This document shows, piece by piece, positions 1 through 10,293 of a stretch of 64,000 nucleotides of DNA. The notes under the pieces were generated by a model, which saw only the letters and a list, made by a program, of their open reading frames with translations, ran no database searches and was not told where the DNA came from. A program made the translations under genes and the position numbers. Source of the DNA: Earliella scabrosa (Eukaryota; Basidiomycota; Agaricomycetes; Polyporales; Polyporaceae); contig JABYQQ010000010.1 of the NCBI GenBank assembly GCA_022605405.1, forward strand, positions 868,001 to 932,000, written 5' to 3'. Positions within the stretch are counted from its first letter, which is position 1. The number at the start of each line of letters is the position of its first letter.

Positions 1-274
1 AAAGGGATGGGTACGGATGGCAGAAGCGTTGCTGTTGAGCGTGGATGAGGAAGGAAGGGAGGGCGTCGCTGAGCATCTCCGGTCAGAAGGGCTCAAGAAG
101 GCACTCGATGGAGCTGAGGAAGCTTTGCAGAATGCCGTCGGGCGTTCGGAGGGAAAGGTCAAAGCGGGTGAGTTCACACTCACATTTAATGGGGTTGAGC
201 GTCGCTTTTGACATGTTATCGCAGAGGCACAGAAGATGTTGGAGGAAGTTCAGGCCCAGATCAGAGCACTGTAG
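1..274 (+). CDS. C-terminal end of an unidentified helical protein (5' partial)
   Basis: I do not recognise this gene. The window opens inside an exon that reads to about 167, where a GTGAGT donor follows. A 57-nt intron ends in GCAG at 224, and the last short exon ends in the stop TAG at 272-274. The visible piece is about 70 residues, rich in Glu, Lys, Ala and Leu, and ends in MLEEVQAQIRAL, so it is probably alpha-helical and perhaps a coiled coil. No catalytic motif is visible. The splice keeps the frame open and removes a stretch that would otherwise end at 211. The function lies in the missing upstream part. Confidence 0.5.
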
Positions 275-793
275 GATACGACGCGTAACGGTACACGGGT
301 GTATGAGTACTCATCTGACGATTGCTGTGTAACTCTCCGAAGCCCTCTAGTAGTTTCGTCCATTCCTCCAGCTGTCGAATCGAGATTGACGTCAAGGCAG
401 GAGAGTATGACACACGATACTTAGGCTCTTCTTCCGCATTCCTATCGATCGAGTTAAGCCGAATGGAGGAGTCAAAGGAGGGTGGACACAGTGGAAGAGC
501 ATCGAGGGAGCATTGAAAAGCCTCCTCACCTCGCCTCATCGTCATTGGACGCCCTGGCGGTACCACGTGACATAAACGCGTCGCGTTCACAAGGCATGTG
601 CTTGGTTATGTACTTCAACCAATTCGACTTGAAGATCTAAGTGAGCTCACGCTCCTGGCAACTCTATAGCTACACAGCACTCAAGGACGCCAAAAGCTTC
701 TCATCGTCCTGCATTACCTACGTGTCCAATGCCGATGTCCTACTTCATGCCCGAAACATTACACTCCCAGATCTATCCCAGCACAACTTGCAG
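275..793. other. Intergenic, convergent gene ends
   Basis: About 520 bp between the 3' ends of the partial gene and the RUS-family gene. The open frames here are short, have no family motif and lack the GC-rich third positions of the neighbouring exons. It probably holds only two 3' untranslated regions. Confidence 0.6.
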
Positions 794-2782
794 TCACGCA
801 TTCTTCTTATCCTCTCCTACTCGTTCGAGCAGCTCTATCTCCATAGTAACCGGTGACCCACCAACCAGCGCATTTTCTTCTATCTTCCAACCCGCCGCCT
901 TCGCCTGCTCCACGAATCCGGGGAACATGCGCGAAACGCATTCAAGCGCACCGCGCACAGCAAGTAGCTGCGTTTCGAACCCAGTAGGCGTCCTGCCGCC
1001 ACATTGACGCACGAGCTCATGTGCATGCGCCCATGCCTTGAGGTGGTCAGACGGGCTGTGCCCGTCCTTCAACGCGACGACGACGCGCGGGGCCGCAGAG
1101 GGCGCGGAGGCGAACCACAGAACGTACTTCTCGTCTGTGAAGGCTTCGAGGACGGCGGTGGTCTCTGCGTCGGTTAGCGCATGCTGGCGGAGGCGGGTAG
1201 TTGAAGAGAAGGAAAGCAGGGAGGGACTGTGGCCTGTGCACGGCTCCCGGAGCGCGGCGAAGGGAACCCCGAGCATGCAGCGTGCGGGGACGGTCTTGTC
1301 TTGACCTATCCATGACGACTCTCGGAAGATCTTTTCGCGACGAGAGACAGTCGCAGGAGGAAGTACGACTGCCTGGGAGGTTGCGGTACCGTGCACTACA
1401 TGCATAAAGCAATCAGCGTTAGGGTGTGTGTGGGACATGCAGCAGTAGACAGACTGACCATCGAAAGAGGACCGGTACACCTCCCACGCTATGCTCGCCC
1501 GCTGTCTATTGAACGAGCGCATGGAGATGACGCGGACAGCCATGACATTTGCCGCAAGGTGAAGGGCGATCAGAACGAAGAGGACAGCCCACGTCTCCTG
1601 CGGGCCGTGCACGTATTGCACGACAACCGTTCCGCACTGCCAGTTCAAAGTCATCTGCGTCAAAGAACGGATGCCACAAGTGAGAACCACAGCGTGCGCA
1701 CCAACATGCCCAGCAGCGCGAGCACAGTCTCCTTGCTCCCATCCTTCGCGCTCAAGTCGCCGACGTCGCCGGCCCGCTCGCCCGCAGTGGCGAAGTGCAC
1801 AGTGAGCGCCGCCTTCGAGCCTCCTGCGACAGCCCCGCACAGCGCGCGTGACGCCCCGCTCAGGCAGAGCGCGACGATGCGCAGGGGTGAGTCCGCGGTC
1901 GGGACGACGTACGGGTACTGCGACGAGAGCGTGACCGTAGCGAGGTATGGCGACAGCGTGTCGGTGATGATCGCCACGTCGTTGAAGATGTCCGCCAGGA
2001 GACGGTACGTCTTCGCCTCGGGATAGAGGGACGTGCCGAGGTAGTATCCCGAGACGATCGCTGTTGGGGGCGGGCATCGAGTGAGTCCTCACAAAATAGG
2101 TTGACTGTGCGAGTGCAAGCTTACTTGTCAGTCGGCTGAAGACATCTTGGAGGACATTCAGCAGAATCGCGTTGGTCGCAGAGGCAGAGGCATTGCCGAC
2201 ACCATGGGCTGTCGAAAGTTTGCATGGTTAGCTTCGCGATGGTCCATCCCTCATCACAATCGAATAAGGTTTGGAGCTTACCTTGAAGGACTGCCCTAGA
2301 GGAGAAGAGTGATGCCAACGAGCTGCAGAACGCCTGGAGCGCGTTCCAGATCTGATACCTGTCGTGAGGCTTCGTCATAATATCATGCTCAAAAGGGCGC
2401 AGACATACTGCAGATAGTCTAGGAAGATAGAGAATCGAACGACAGTCAGCTCCAGGGGGATGAGAACTGTGCAATCTGGACCGTGACGCACCATCCGAGA
2501 CAGTTGCGGGATAGCCTTCGGGCAGAAACACGCCCCTTAGAAGTTGGTGCCAGCGTCCTCCACTCAGTCGAGAGACCTGCGAAACGAGCACCACAACGTT
2601 AGAACCTCCGATGGGCCATGCGAATCGGACCCCGGTCGCAGCGCGGGTACCTTCTGCACCGACACAATCCGCTCGTGGGCCCTTGGTTCGGATTTGGATC
2701 GTTCTGTCTCACTCGTATAGCGGGCGATCACGCGCCCTGACCCATCTCGTTCGCGGACGAGGAATGCGCGTGCGCTGGGCAT
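794..2782 (-). CDS. RUS / DUF647 (root UVB sensitive) family protein
   Basis: Member of the eukaryotic RUS family (plant RUS1-6, human RUSF1/C16orf58); its biochemical activity is not established. Family blocks occur in order: FLPEGYPATVSD, YQIWNALQAFCSSL, GVGNASASATNAILL, YRLLADIFNDVAIITDTLSP, SRALCGAVAGGSKAALTVHF, LSAKDGSKETVLALLGML, SRREKIF and a C-terminal MFPGFVEQAKAAGWK. These cover the full family, so the gene looks complete. The chosen ATG is at 2782 and begins MPSARAFLVRERDG; exon 1 ends at 2651 before a GTACCC donor. Further introns lie near 2440-2500, 2210-2280 and 2060-2125. A likely 63-nt intron at 1396-1458 is a multiple of three and stop-free, so retaining it would add 21 residues. 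The splice pattern of the first third is approximate. Confidence 0.85.
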
Positions 2783-3137
2783 CGTTCACGCGTTCGCTGC
2801 CAAGTACACACCCCCAAGTTCAGGCTGCGCTAGGATCGCCGAGTCGCTGTTCACGGTGTCGCACTAGCTGGATTTCTATCAACCGTTCTGCCGGACCAGG
2901 TAGATCAATAAATGGTCACTTACGGAGGGAAGTACGCGGTAAGTACGACACCCGCAGTCGTGGAAGTTCGAGTAGAAGCAGGCGGCGCTACCTATTCTGG
3001 GCCAGTGCTTTTACGTGGAGGCGCTAGTAGGGCAGACGCTCATCCGTTCACTGTCCCGAATCCCAATACTGTGAATACATGGTCTAGCATACAGAAAACA
3101 CTTTGCTGGGACTACCATCATGCAGGTCAAATGTGCA
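2783..3137. other. Intergenic between two minus-strand genes
   Basis: About 355 bp holding the promoter side of the RUS gene and the 3' end of the P450 gene. I see no TATA-like motif in a convincing place and no other feature. Confidence 0.5.
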
Positions 3138-5640
3138 TTACTCGCTGAGCGCTGCACTGCGTCTGACCAAGGCAGCAGCCTCCTCCGACCTCGGCGTGAT
3201 CTCACACTCGAACGGGACCGGGTGGCTGTAGAAGAAACCACAGCGATGCAGCACTTCGATGAGTATGCAAGGAGAGCCAAAACTCACCTGATGAACCCGC
3301 GGAAGTCGACCACGGGCGTGATCTCGGCACCGCTCTCGGGGTCCCTGCACTTTGCGATGTCAAACACGTAGAGCATCGTCGCGATCTGGATGAAGATCGA
3401 GTTCATCGCAAAGTACATCCCGGGGCATATCCTGCGGTCGGATGAGATACGGGTGTGTGCCGTGTGTTCAGAAAAGCGAGGGAGAGGGAGAGAAAGCTCT
3501 GGCTACTCACCTGCGTCCGAACCCGAACCCAATGATAGACGGGTCCTCGTGCCGCTCGAGGTCGCGCAGCGAGCCATCCGGGTTCAGATACCTCTCTGGG
3601 CTGAACCTCTCAGGTTCAGAAAATATATCCGGGTCCTGCAACATCGACCTGTATCACACTCGTACTCAGCCCACTTTCACATAGCTAAACGCGCACGCAC
3701 CAGATGTTCGCCCACACGACGGTCCCCTTGGGCACGACATACCCTCGGTACACGTCGTCCTGCGTCACGCGGTGTGCGAGCCCGAGGGGCACGGCGGGGT
3801 TCCACCGGAGGACCTCGAGGACGAGCGCGCTGATGTACGGCAGCTTTGCGCGGTCGGAGAACGTCGGGAGGCGGGTCCAGGATGGGCCTAGCACTGAGTC
3901 GAGCTCGGCTTGGGCGCGTTTCTTGATGGACGGCCAGAGCGTCATCGCGAGGATGAACGCGGTCATGGAGGAGGGCGTCTGGTGGAGTGGAGTGGTCGTT
4001 CGTCAGCTGGAAGAGTCGTTCGCGTGTCGGACAGTGAGATCACACCGTGTCTGCGCCACCTGTGCACATCGTAGACGTCAGCTCCATGTGTGGTCAAAAA
4101 CGGAGAGGTGGCGCTGACCAGAATATAGCGAGGCAGCAGCTGCCTTGATGAGCTCCTCATCCGCGGGAGTAGGCTCGCGTTTCTCGTCAAGGTAGCTAGA
4201 GGTGAAGGACGGCCTTGCGTTGCCCTCTGCCTATACAAAGCGCATCATCTCAACCCTCACGCCAGCCATACAGGACTCATGGGCCGCGTGACGCACCATC
4301 TGCTTCCTCACGAACGCATACGGGAGGTCGTACATCTCATCCAGCTCCTGCCTCATGCGTCGTGCGACTGCCTTGAACCCTCCCCGTGGCAGCAAGCGCT
4401 CAGGTACGTAGCGTAGGGCGGGGAAGTAGTCGACTAGGAACGCGCCAGGCTCGGATGCCCTCGCGAACCCCTGCATGGCGACCTCGACAACCCGCACAAG
4501 TGGATCCTGGTCCTGGTCGTCCTTAACCGCATACCCATACGCGAGGCGGAGGATGAGCGCTCCGGTAGATCTAGGAACGCGGGAGAAGACGCGGCTCTCA
4601 GCATCGCGACGACCTGTTGTCGCTCAGCAACGCACGGCAGACGTACTCTCGCGGGTGCCGGTAGAAGTTGCGCGGGTCGCGGAGGAAGCGCAGCATGAGA
4701 TGATGCGTCTCCTCCTCCTGCATGGCGAGGATGTGCGCGTCTTGGCATGCGCGCGGGCCGATGAAATGGTGGAAGAGTCGGCGGAATTCGCGAAATCGGG
4801 GGTTGTCGGGCCCATGTGCGTAACCCAGCCCGCGATCCCATCCGACTCTGAGGAAATTGGGCACCAAGGATGAGCATGATGAGTGACTGTATCGCATGTA
4901 GAGCTGACGTACAGCTCGCCGGCCATGACCGCATTCGGCCTGTCAGAGTAGATTGAGCCTGAAGGTTCCAAGCGGGCGAGTATTGATTGAGTTGATAGAT
5001 TGAGTTGGGGGATGTTCCTGCAGGGACGTGAAGAACGAGACATGCCTTTTGCGTCGAGAAGATCGCTCGCAGCCTTGAACGATCCCAGGATCAGCGTGGG
5101 CTGGCCCATGACGGTGACACCGACGACGTCGCCTGTGGAAGAATCATTGTGAGCGCGTCGACGCAACGCCACAACCCTCAAGTTTCAACGATTGTCAGTA
5201 CTTATGGGTGCATGGGGCGTAAATTAACTGGGTGGCGTAAGTACTAGCAACCACTGATCGCGCGATCGAGTCGGGATCGAGTGAGAGCTGGGGTCATCGG
5301 ATGATTCGGGCACCCCGTCACCAACATCATCAGAATAACCTCTCATTGTTCGTCATAGTCTCATTACGACAGTTCTGATGAACATGTATCCAAGCTTCTA
5401 AGTTCTTGCAGAGGACAAACGCGTTTAGCCTAGGCACACGGACGTACCATACCGCAAAATCCATTCATGGAACTTGAGCCATTGTTTGTCAGACGGGATT
5501 TGAAGCGTCACACCAACGAGAGGAAGTCCCGCAGGACCTGGCGGAATGCGCGTTCGCGATCGCAGGAAGGCGAGCAGGAGAACGAGAAAGAGAAGCGCAA
5601 GCAGAGCGTCGACAGCGACCAAGCTGATGCCAGTGGGCAT
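3138..5640 (-). CDS. Cytochrome P450 monooxygenase, membrane-anchored
   Basis: Class II fungal P450, expected in the ER membrane with electrons from cytochrome P450 reductase. The N-terminus MPTGISLVAVDALLALLF is a membrane anchor followed by the proline-rich hinge PPGPAGLPLVG. The I-helix carries GGADT, split by an intron just after the Thr codon. The K-helix ExxR is EVLRWNP, the meander motif is FSPERY, and the haem loop is FGFGRRICPGMYFA with its cysteine ligand. The gene has about ten exons. The ATG at 5640 has a purine at -3 and gives a normal N-terminus; an in-frame ATG at 5682 would add 14 residues. One intron (4959-5045) appears to use a GC donor. The C-terminus is a short exon ending at 3138. 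The substrate cannot be told from sequence. It is divergent from an FAD oxidase 0.7 kb away. Confidence 0.92.
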
Positions 5641-6358
5641 GACGTGAGCTTGAAGCCGGTAAATAAGATCAAGCCGCGGCATTTGGTTGTCAGGAACTGG
5701 TGCCAAGGAACCGAGGACTCTAGGCACGGCGAGTGCGAAGCGGTGGTCGCGGCCGTCGCGTCGGTGTGGCCCCCGACGCGAGATCTCAATTGGCAGTTTC
5801 CCACCGTCCCGTACATCGCCAATCGGCGGCATCCCGGCACGCCCTTCATCGGAGATTCTGCCCGGCGGTCCGAAACCTCCGCCCGGCACGGGTATACCAA
5901 CGCGGTCACGTGCTCTGAGGGCACATGGCCATGCGCAGTTTGGGTCACATTCTGACGTTTCTGTTGGGATGTTCTCCACCGTTTCCTCCAGCCCCATACG
6001 AGCTCTTCTTGCCACGTCGATGCCCAGTTGTTGCCCAGTGCACGTTCTCTCGACCGCGAGTCTCTCTCTCGTCGCGAAACTCGGTCAATCCAAGCCAACT
6101 CACGGCGGAATCAAGCGAGCACCCGCGACTGTGCGGCGAGAAACCCTGAGAGCAGAAGAGGGCGCGTTCCTGATGACCGCTGCAATTACCGGCCATCTTT
6201 CGTTGGTTTCGACATGGAAGATCGGCGACCGCACCTTCCATATTCGCCTCTATTAGTGCTTCGGCGCGTCTCGCACTCGGCCACAGGCTTCATGCTCTTT
6301 TAACTCCCCCCGCCATCTCCTCTCCAAGGGCCCCCGGACCGAAGGCTCTCTCTCCACG
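5641..6358. promoter_or_regulatory. Divergent intergenic region between P450 and FAD oxidase
   Basis: About 720 bp separating two outward-reading genes, so it must hold both promoters. The side next to the oxidase has a C/T-rich tract (about 6300-6350) just before the start, as is common in fungal promoters without a clear TATA box. The long open frames on both strands are GC-rich but lack any recognisable motif. Whether the two genes are co-regulated cannot be told from this sequence. Confidence 0.5.
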
Positions 6359-8901
6359 ATGGTCGTCGCACAGAGACCGCTCCTTTCTGCTCTGCTCGCC
6401 CTCACGGCTGTCGTGGACTCCGCCCTCGCCTCCGCTCTTCCTGACGCCGTCGCGGACGACGAGGCTTTTACCCCGACCTCCGCCCAGTTCTTCAATGCCT
6501 TGAACCTCCTCAACATCACCGTTGGAGGCAGGCTCAAGGCTGCAGAGCCCTTCGAGAAAGCATGTTTTTCGACTGTCCAGGGCAAGCCCGTCACCGTCGA
6601 TTCTTCCGCCTGCAGCGCTCTTCAAGCCAACTACACCAATCCTTCTTACCGTGTCGAACATTTTGGTGCATATATGATCGTGAGTCTCCGTTCTCTAACC
6701 CAGCTTTTCGAGCTTGTTGTGGACGTCACGTACAGACTCAATGGGAGACCTGTCAAGCCTCGCCTGGCATTGAGGGGTGCTTGCTCGACTCCAAGAACCC
6801 CGCGAACCCGCTCGCGTACACTGGTGTGAACTGCCAGTTGGGCAACATTCCCTCGCATTACGTGAGTACATGCAATTCTCACTCCCCTTGTACCCATCTG
6901 AGTTAATGCGGCGCCATGTAGATTGAAGTTAACTCTGTACACGACGTACAAGCCGCGCTCGCATTCTCCCGGTTCACCGGTGTACGTTTATCAGTCAAGA
7001 ACAAGGGTCACGACTACAAGGGTCGCTCCAGTGGCAAGAACACTCTTTCGCTATGGGTGAGTACATCTACCCGCGCATATATGCAACAACCGTAACATCC
7101 TGGGGGCCTTCAGATGACAGGCTTGAGATCCGTGAGTAATTGCAACTCGCCTATCCTACTTACCAGCTGACGCTCATCCTCCGCCAAGATGTCCCACAAC
7201 CCCAAGTTCAAGCCGGCTGGGTGCCGGGGTGACCAGAGTTACGATACCATTACGACAGGAGTGAGTCATGACCATCGTTCGTTCCTCTCATGTTCCGCTC
7301 ACTCTCTCCCAGGCCGGCGTTTTCACTCAAGACGTATACGAATTTGCCGAAAGCATCAACCGCACCGCTATTGGCCCTTACCACCAGACCGTTGGTTTCT
7401 CCGGTGGATACTTCCTCGTGCGTCTGTGCCTGCTAGCAACGTTACGCGCGTGTTAATAGCCTCAACAGGGTGGTGGCCACAGTATCCTGTCGGTAGTGTA
7501 TGGTCTTGGTGCTGATCGTGTCGTAAGCATTTGCGGCGTTCCCATGCGTGACAGGGGAGCTTACGTTCATTGCAGGTCGAGGTCAAGGTTGTGACCCCGG
7601 ATGGCGTCTACCGCACCGCCAACGAGTGCCAGAACCAGGACCTCTTCTTCGCCCTTCGTGGTGGTGGAGGGTCTGCATTCGGTGTTGTCATCGAAGCTAC
7701 TCATCGAGTCGAGCCCAGGGTTCCTCTCCAGGCGTGAGTCATCAGCCATGCATGACTTACCCATCGTCACTGACGTGATGTCCATACGTCAATAGCGCTA
7801 TCCTCAGATTCACCCCGAAGGCATCGACTGACCTCGGTGCTTGGTACACTCTGACCGTCGACCACTCGCTCCAGTGGGCGAACGAAGGCTGGGGTGGACA
7901 CATCGTTGTACGTCTCACATCATGAATCCATGCTCTGCAATCAGTTGTTGAAGGGTCCGCCTCGTGATCTTTCAGGGTCCCACGCTCATCCATGTGACCC
8001 CGCTCCTCAGCACCGAGGAGGCTGTCAAGTCCATGCAACCCGCTATCGACTTCGTCAACGCCCGCAACGGCTCCGTCGTCATCGAGGAGCTCCCCTCATG
8101 GCTCGCGTTCTTCAACAAGTACGTCCCTGCTGCGCAAGCTGTACGTCTCGATTTCGCTCTACGTATCAGGACGCGTGTCTCATCCTCGATATCCAGGCTG
8201 TCGGCCCCTTGAACGCGCTCGGCACGCGTCTGCTCCCCAGCGAACTCTTCAGCACTGAGGAGGGCCGCGCGAAGCTCGGCGCCCTCATCAACGAGACGCT
8301 CCCCTTCGCTGCTCCGTACATCGTCCCGGGCACGCCCTGGCTGTACAAGCCCCTGCCCGGCGTGGCGGGCGAGACGGCTGTTACGCCCGCGTGGCGGGAC
8401 GCGATCTGGCACCTGTCCGTCCGCTGGGAGTTCATGTTCGACGACACGCTCGAAGAGCGCGAGCACGGGTACAAGACGCTGATGGAGAAGGTCCAGAAGT
8501 TCAGGGACTTGTCGCCCGGCAGCGGCGCGTACTTTGTGAGTACTATGTAGTGATCCTTGGGGGAAGGGTGGGCGCGCTTGCTGACGTGTCGGGGGCTCGT
8601 AGAACGAGGGCGATGTATATGAACCGGACCACGAGCAGTCGCACTGGGGCGACAACTACCCTAGGCTCTTGGCCATCAAGCGTAAATAGTGAGTCGCGTG
8701 GGGCGGTTTGCTTAATACCAGGGATCTGACGGCGTTTCTTCCTCACCTAGTGATCCTCGTGGTCTCCTCGACTGCTGGCAGTGTGGTACGTCTCATATCT
8801 CTCCGCGGATGTGTACTCGAGGATTGTGCTGATGCGCCACTCGCACAGTCGGCTACAAGGGCCCGAGCGACCCGCTGTACCAATGCTACGTCAAGGTGTA
8901 A
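6359..8901 (+). CDS. Secreted FAD-linked oxidase (VAO / berberine-bridge type)
   Basis: Flavoprotein oxidase of the vanillyl-alcohol-oxidase superfamily with an FAD-binding PCMH domain and a C-terminal BBE-like segment. The N-terminus is a signal peptide rich in Leu and Ala. The PCMH domain contains [18 protein letters not shown], where the histidine of GHDY is the likely covalent FAD attachment residue, then [12 protein letters not shown] and [18 protein letters not shown]. The C-terminus has [20 protein letters not shown], which matches the usual BBE ending. There are more than ten introns of about 50-60 nt, including a tiny exon coding MTGLRS between 7113 and 7130. The stop TAA is at 8899-8901. 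Family members oxidise alcohols, sugars or secondary-metabolite intermediates with oxygen, giving hydrogen peroxide. The substrate is unknown. It lies between a divergent P450 and an aldehyde dehydrogenase. Confidence 0.9.
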
Positions 8902-10293
8902 GCGCGCGCATCTGTACCACCACATCTGCGACCACCAATATTCAAGCATGCCAACGGGGCCTATGGGAACGGTGACCGCCACTCCTTTCTCTACAGTACA
9001 TGAATTTTTTGGATCTTTCTTCTCGCTTGCTGTCGCACCGCTGCCGCCCTCCACAGTGCGTTTTCTCGTCCTTGTTGTTGTTGTCTGGACTATATCGTAG
9101 TGAGTACATAGCTATGGGTCTCTCCCGGGCCTCGCGCGTCCGCCGCCCTAACCGGTCACCGGTCACCCCCCGCCTACCTCCCTCCTGAGGAGCGGGTTGT
9201 GTGCGTGCACGCGCGTCTTTCCGTATGTTCGTTCTCGCTTTGCTCTTTCTTCTCCGCACGTTCCCTGGCCCGGGAGCGTAGCGCCGATGGTGATGATATG
9301 TCGGTATTAATTGGTCTATAGCTCCTTACTATTAGTTGACGGCGCGCGCTGCTTCGCGGCGGTCGGCCGAATCACCATACCCTCGTTTTGACCTTGACTA
9401 GTGACTCTTTTGAGGGCGCGCGTGAAGGCGTGAAGCTTGGAAGCTGAACGTTCTTGCTCTTCCTGTTCCTGGGTTAGCGCGGGACGTGAGAGGAGTGGTA
9501 CATAGGCAGTAAGTGGAAGCGCGTGCGAGCAGATTGCGGGCCGCGGATGGCAGGGATCGCGAGCGCAACGGCCATTCGGTGGTATTATGGGCATGAATGG
9601 AGCTGAAGCTTTGAAGAGCGCACTGTGCCCTCGTATCGGTGCCTTGCATTCGCGCACCATGCTCATATGGCTGGGATCCGGACTCGCAGAGAGCACGGCG
9701 CCGGGTAGGAAGCAATAAGAATTTCGCGACAAGCGCCTCGGAGAACCCGTTGCAGTCGGACTCGGTCATCCTGACCTCAGGAAACTTTCTGAAGACGGAT
9801 GTAGTGGGCATGTCACGTAAGTTCGCAGCATCATTGACCAGCCCTCCAGCGGCGGAACTTGGCGGCCAGCGTCGACGTTGTTGCACCTTCCGCGAGACGC
9901 TCTGAGCTCACAAGTTGGATACATACTATTGGATGCCTCCAACGAGTATAGATCACCTACTTACAGCCCGTTTTTGTTGCGAAAGCACCAGCTCGATGGA
10001 TACGACCCGGCTTGGCAGCATCATCTGCCGCCGCCGGCGACGCATCGACGTCTGCGTAGACATGTCCGATTTGTGCGTTGCAGCGTTCCATTCTGCGACG
10101 ATTTTTCTGCTCGGATAATCGTATCAGCCGTGGCAGTAGCGTCCAGGGCATGTTTGGCACCACTCGAGCACCAGACAGAGAGATCATGCTCTTGCGCAGA
10201 CGCCGCCGCGCTGAGCACTATATAGCTTCTTCGTCTCTAGTTTAGGGCCTTCAACGGTGTCTGCTCGCCCGTCCTTGCCCCCCAACTCCCAAC
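8902..10293. other. Intergenic, no gene seen
   Basis: About 1.4 kb between the FAD oxidase and the aldehyde dehydrogenase. Open frames on both strands are compositionally poor candidates and match nothing. The only supported element is the TATA box close to the downstream gene. Confidence 0.5.
10219..10225 (+). promoter_or_regulatory. TATA box of the aldehyde dehydrogenase gene
   Basis: TATATAG lies about 75 nt upstream of the ATG at 10294, a usual distance for a fungal core promoter. Confidence 0.55.

Noticed and set aside
1396..1458. Stop-free 63-nt candidate intron in the RUS gene as an alternative-isoform site
   Set aside because: Family alignment from memory favours splicing, but the donor GTCAGT is ordinary and nothing else suggests regulated retention.
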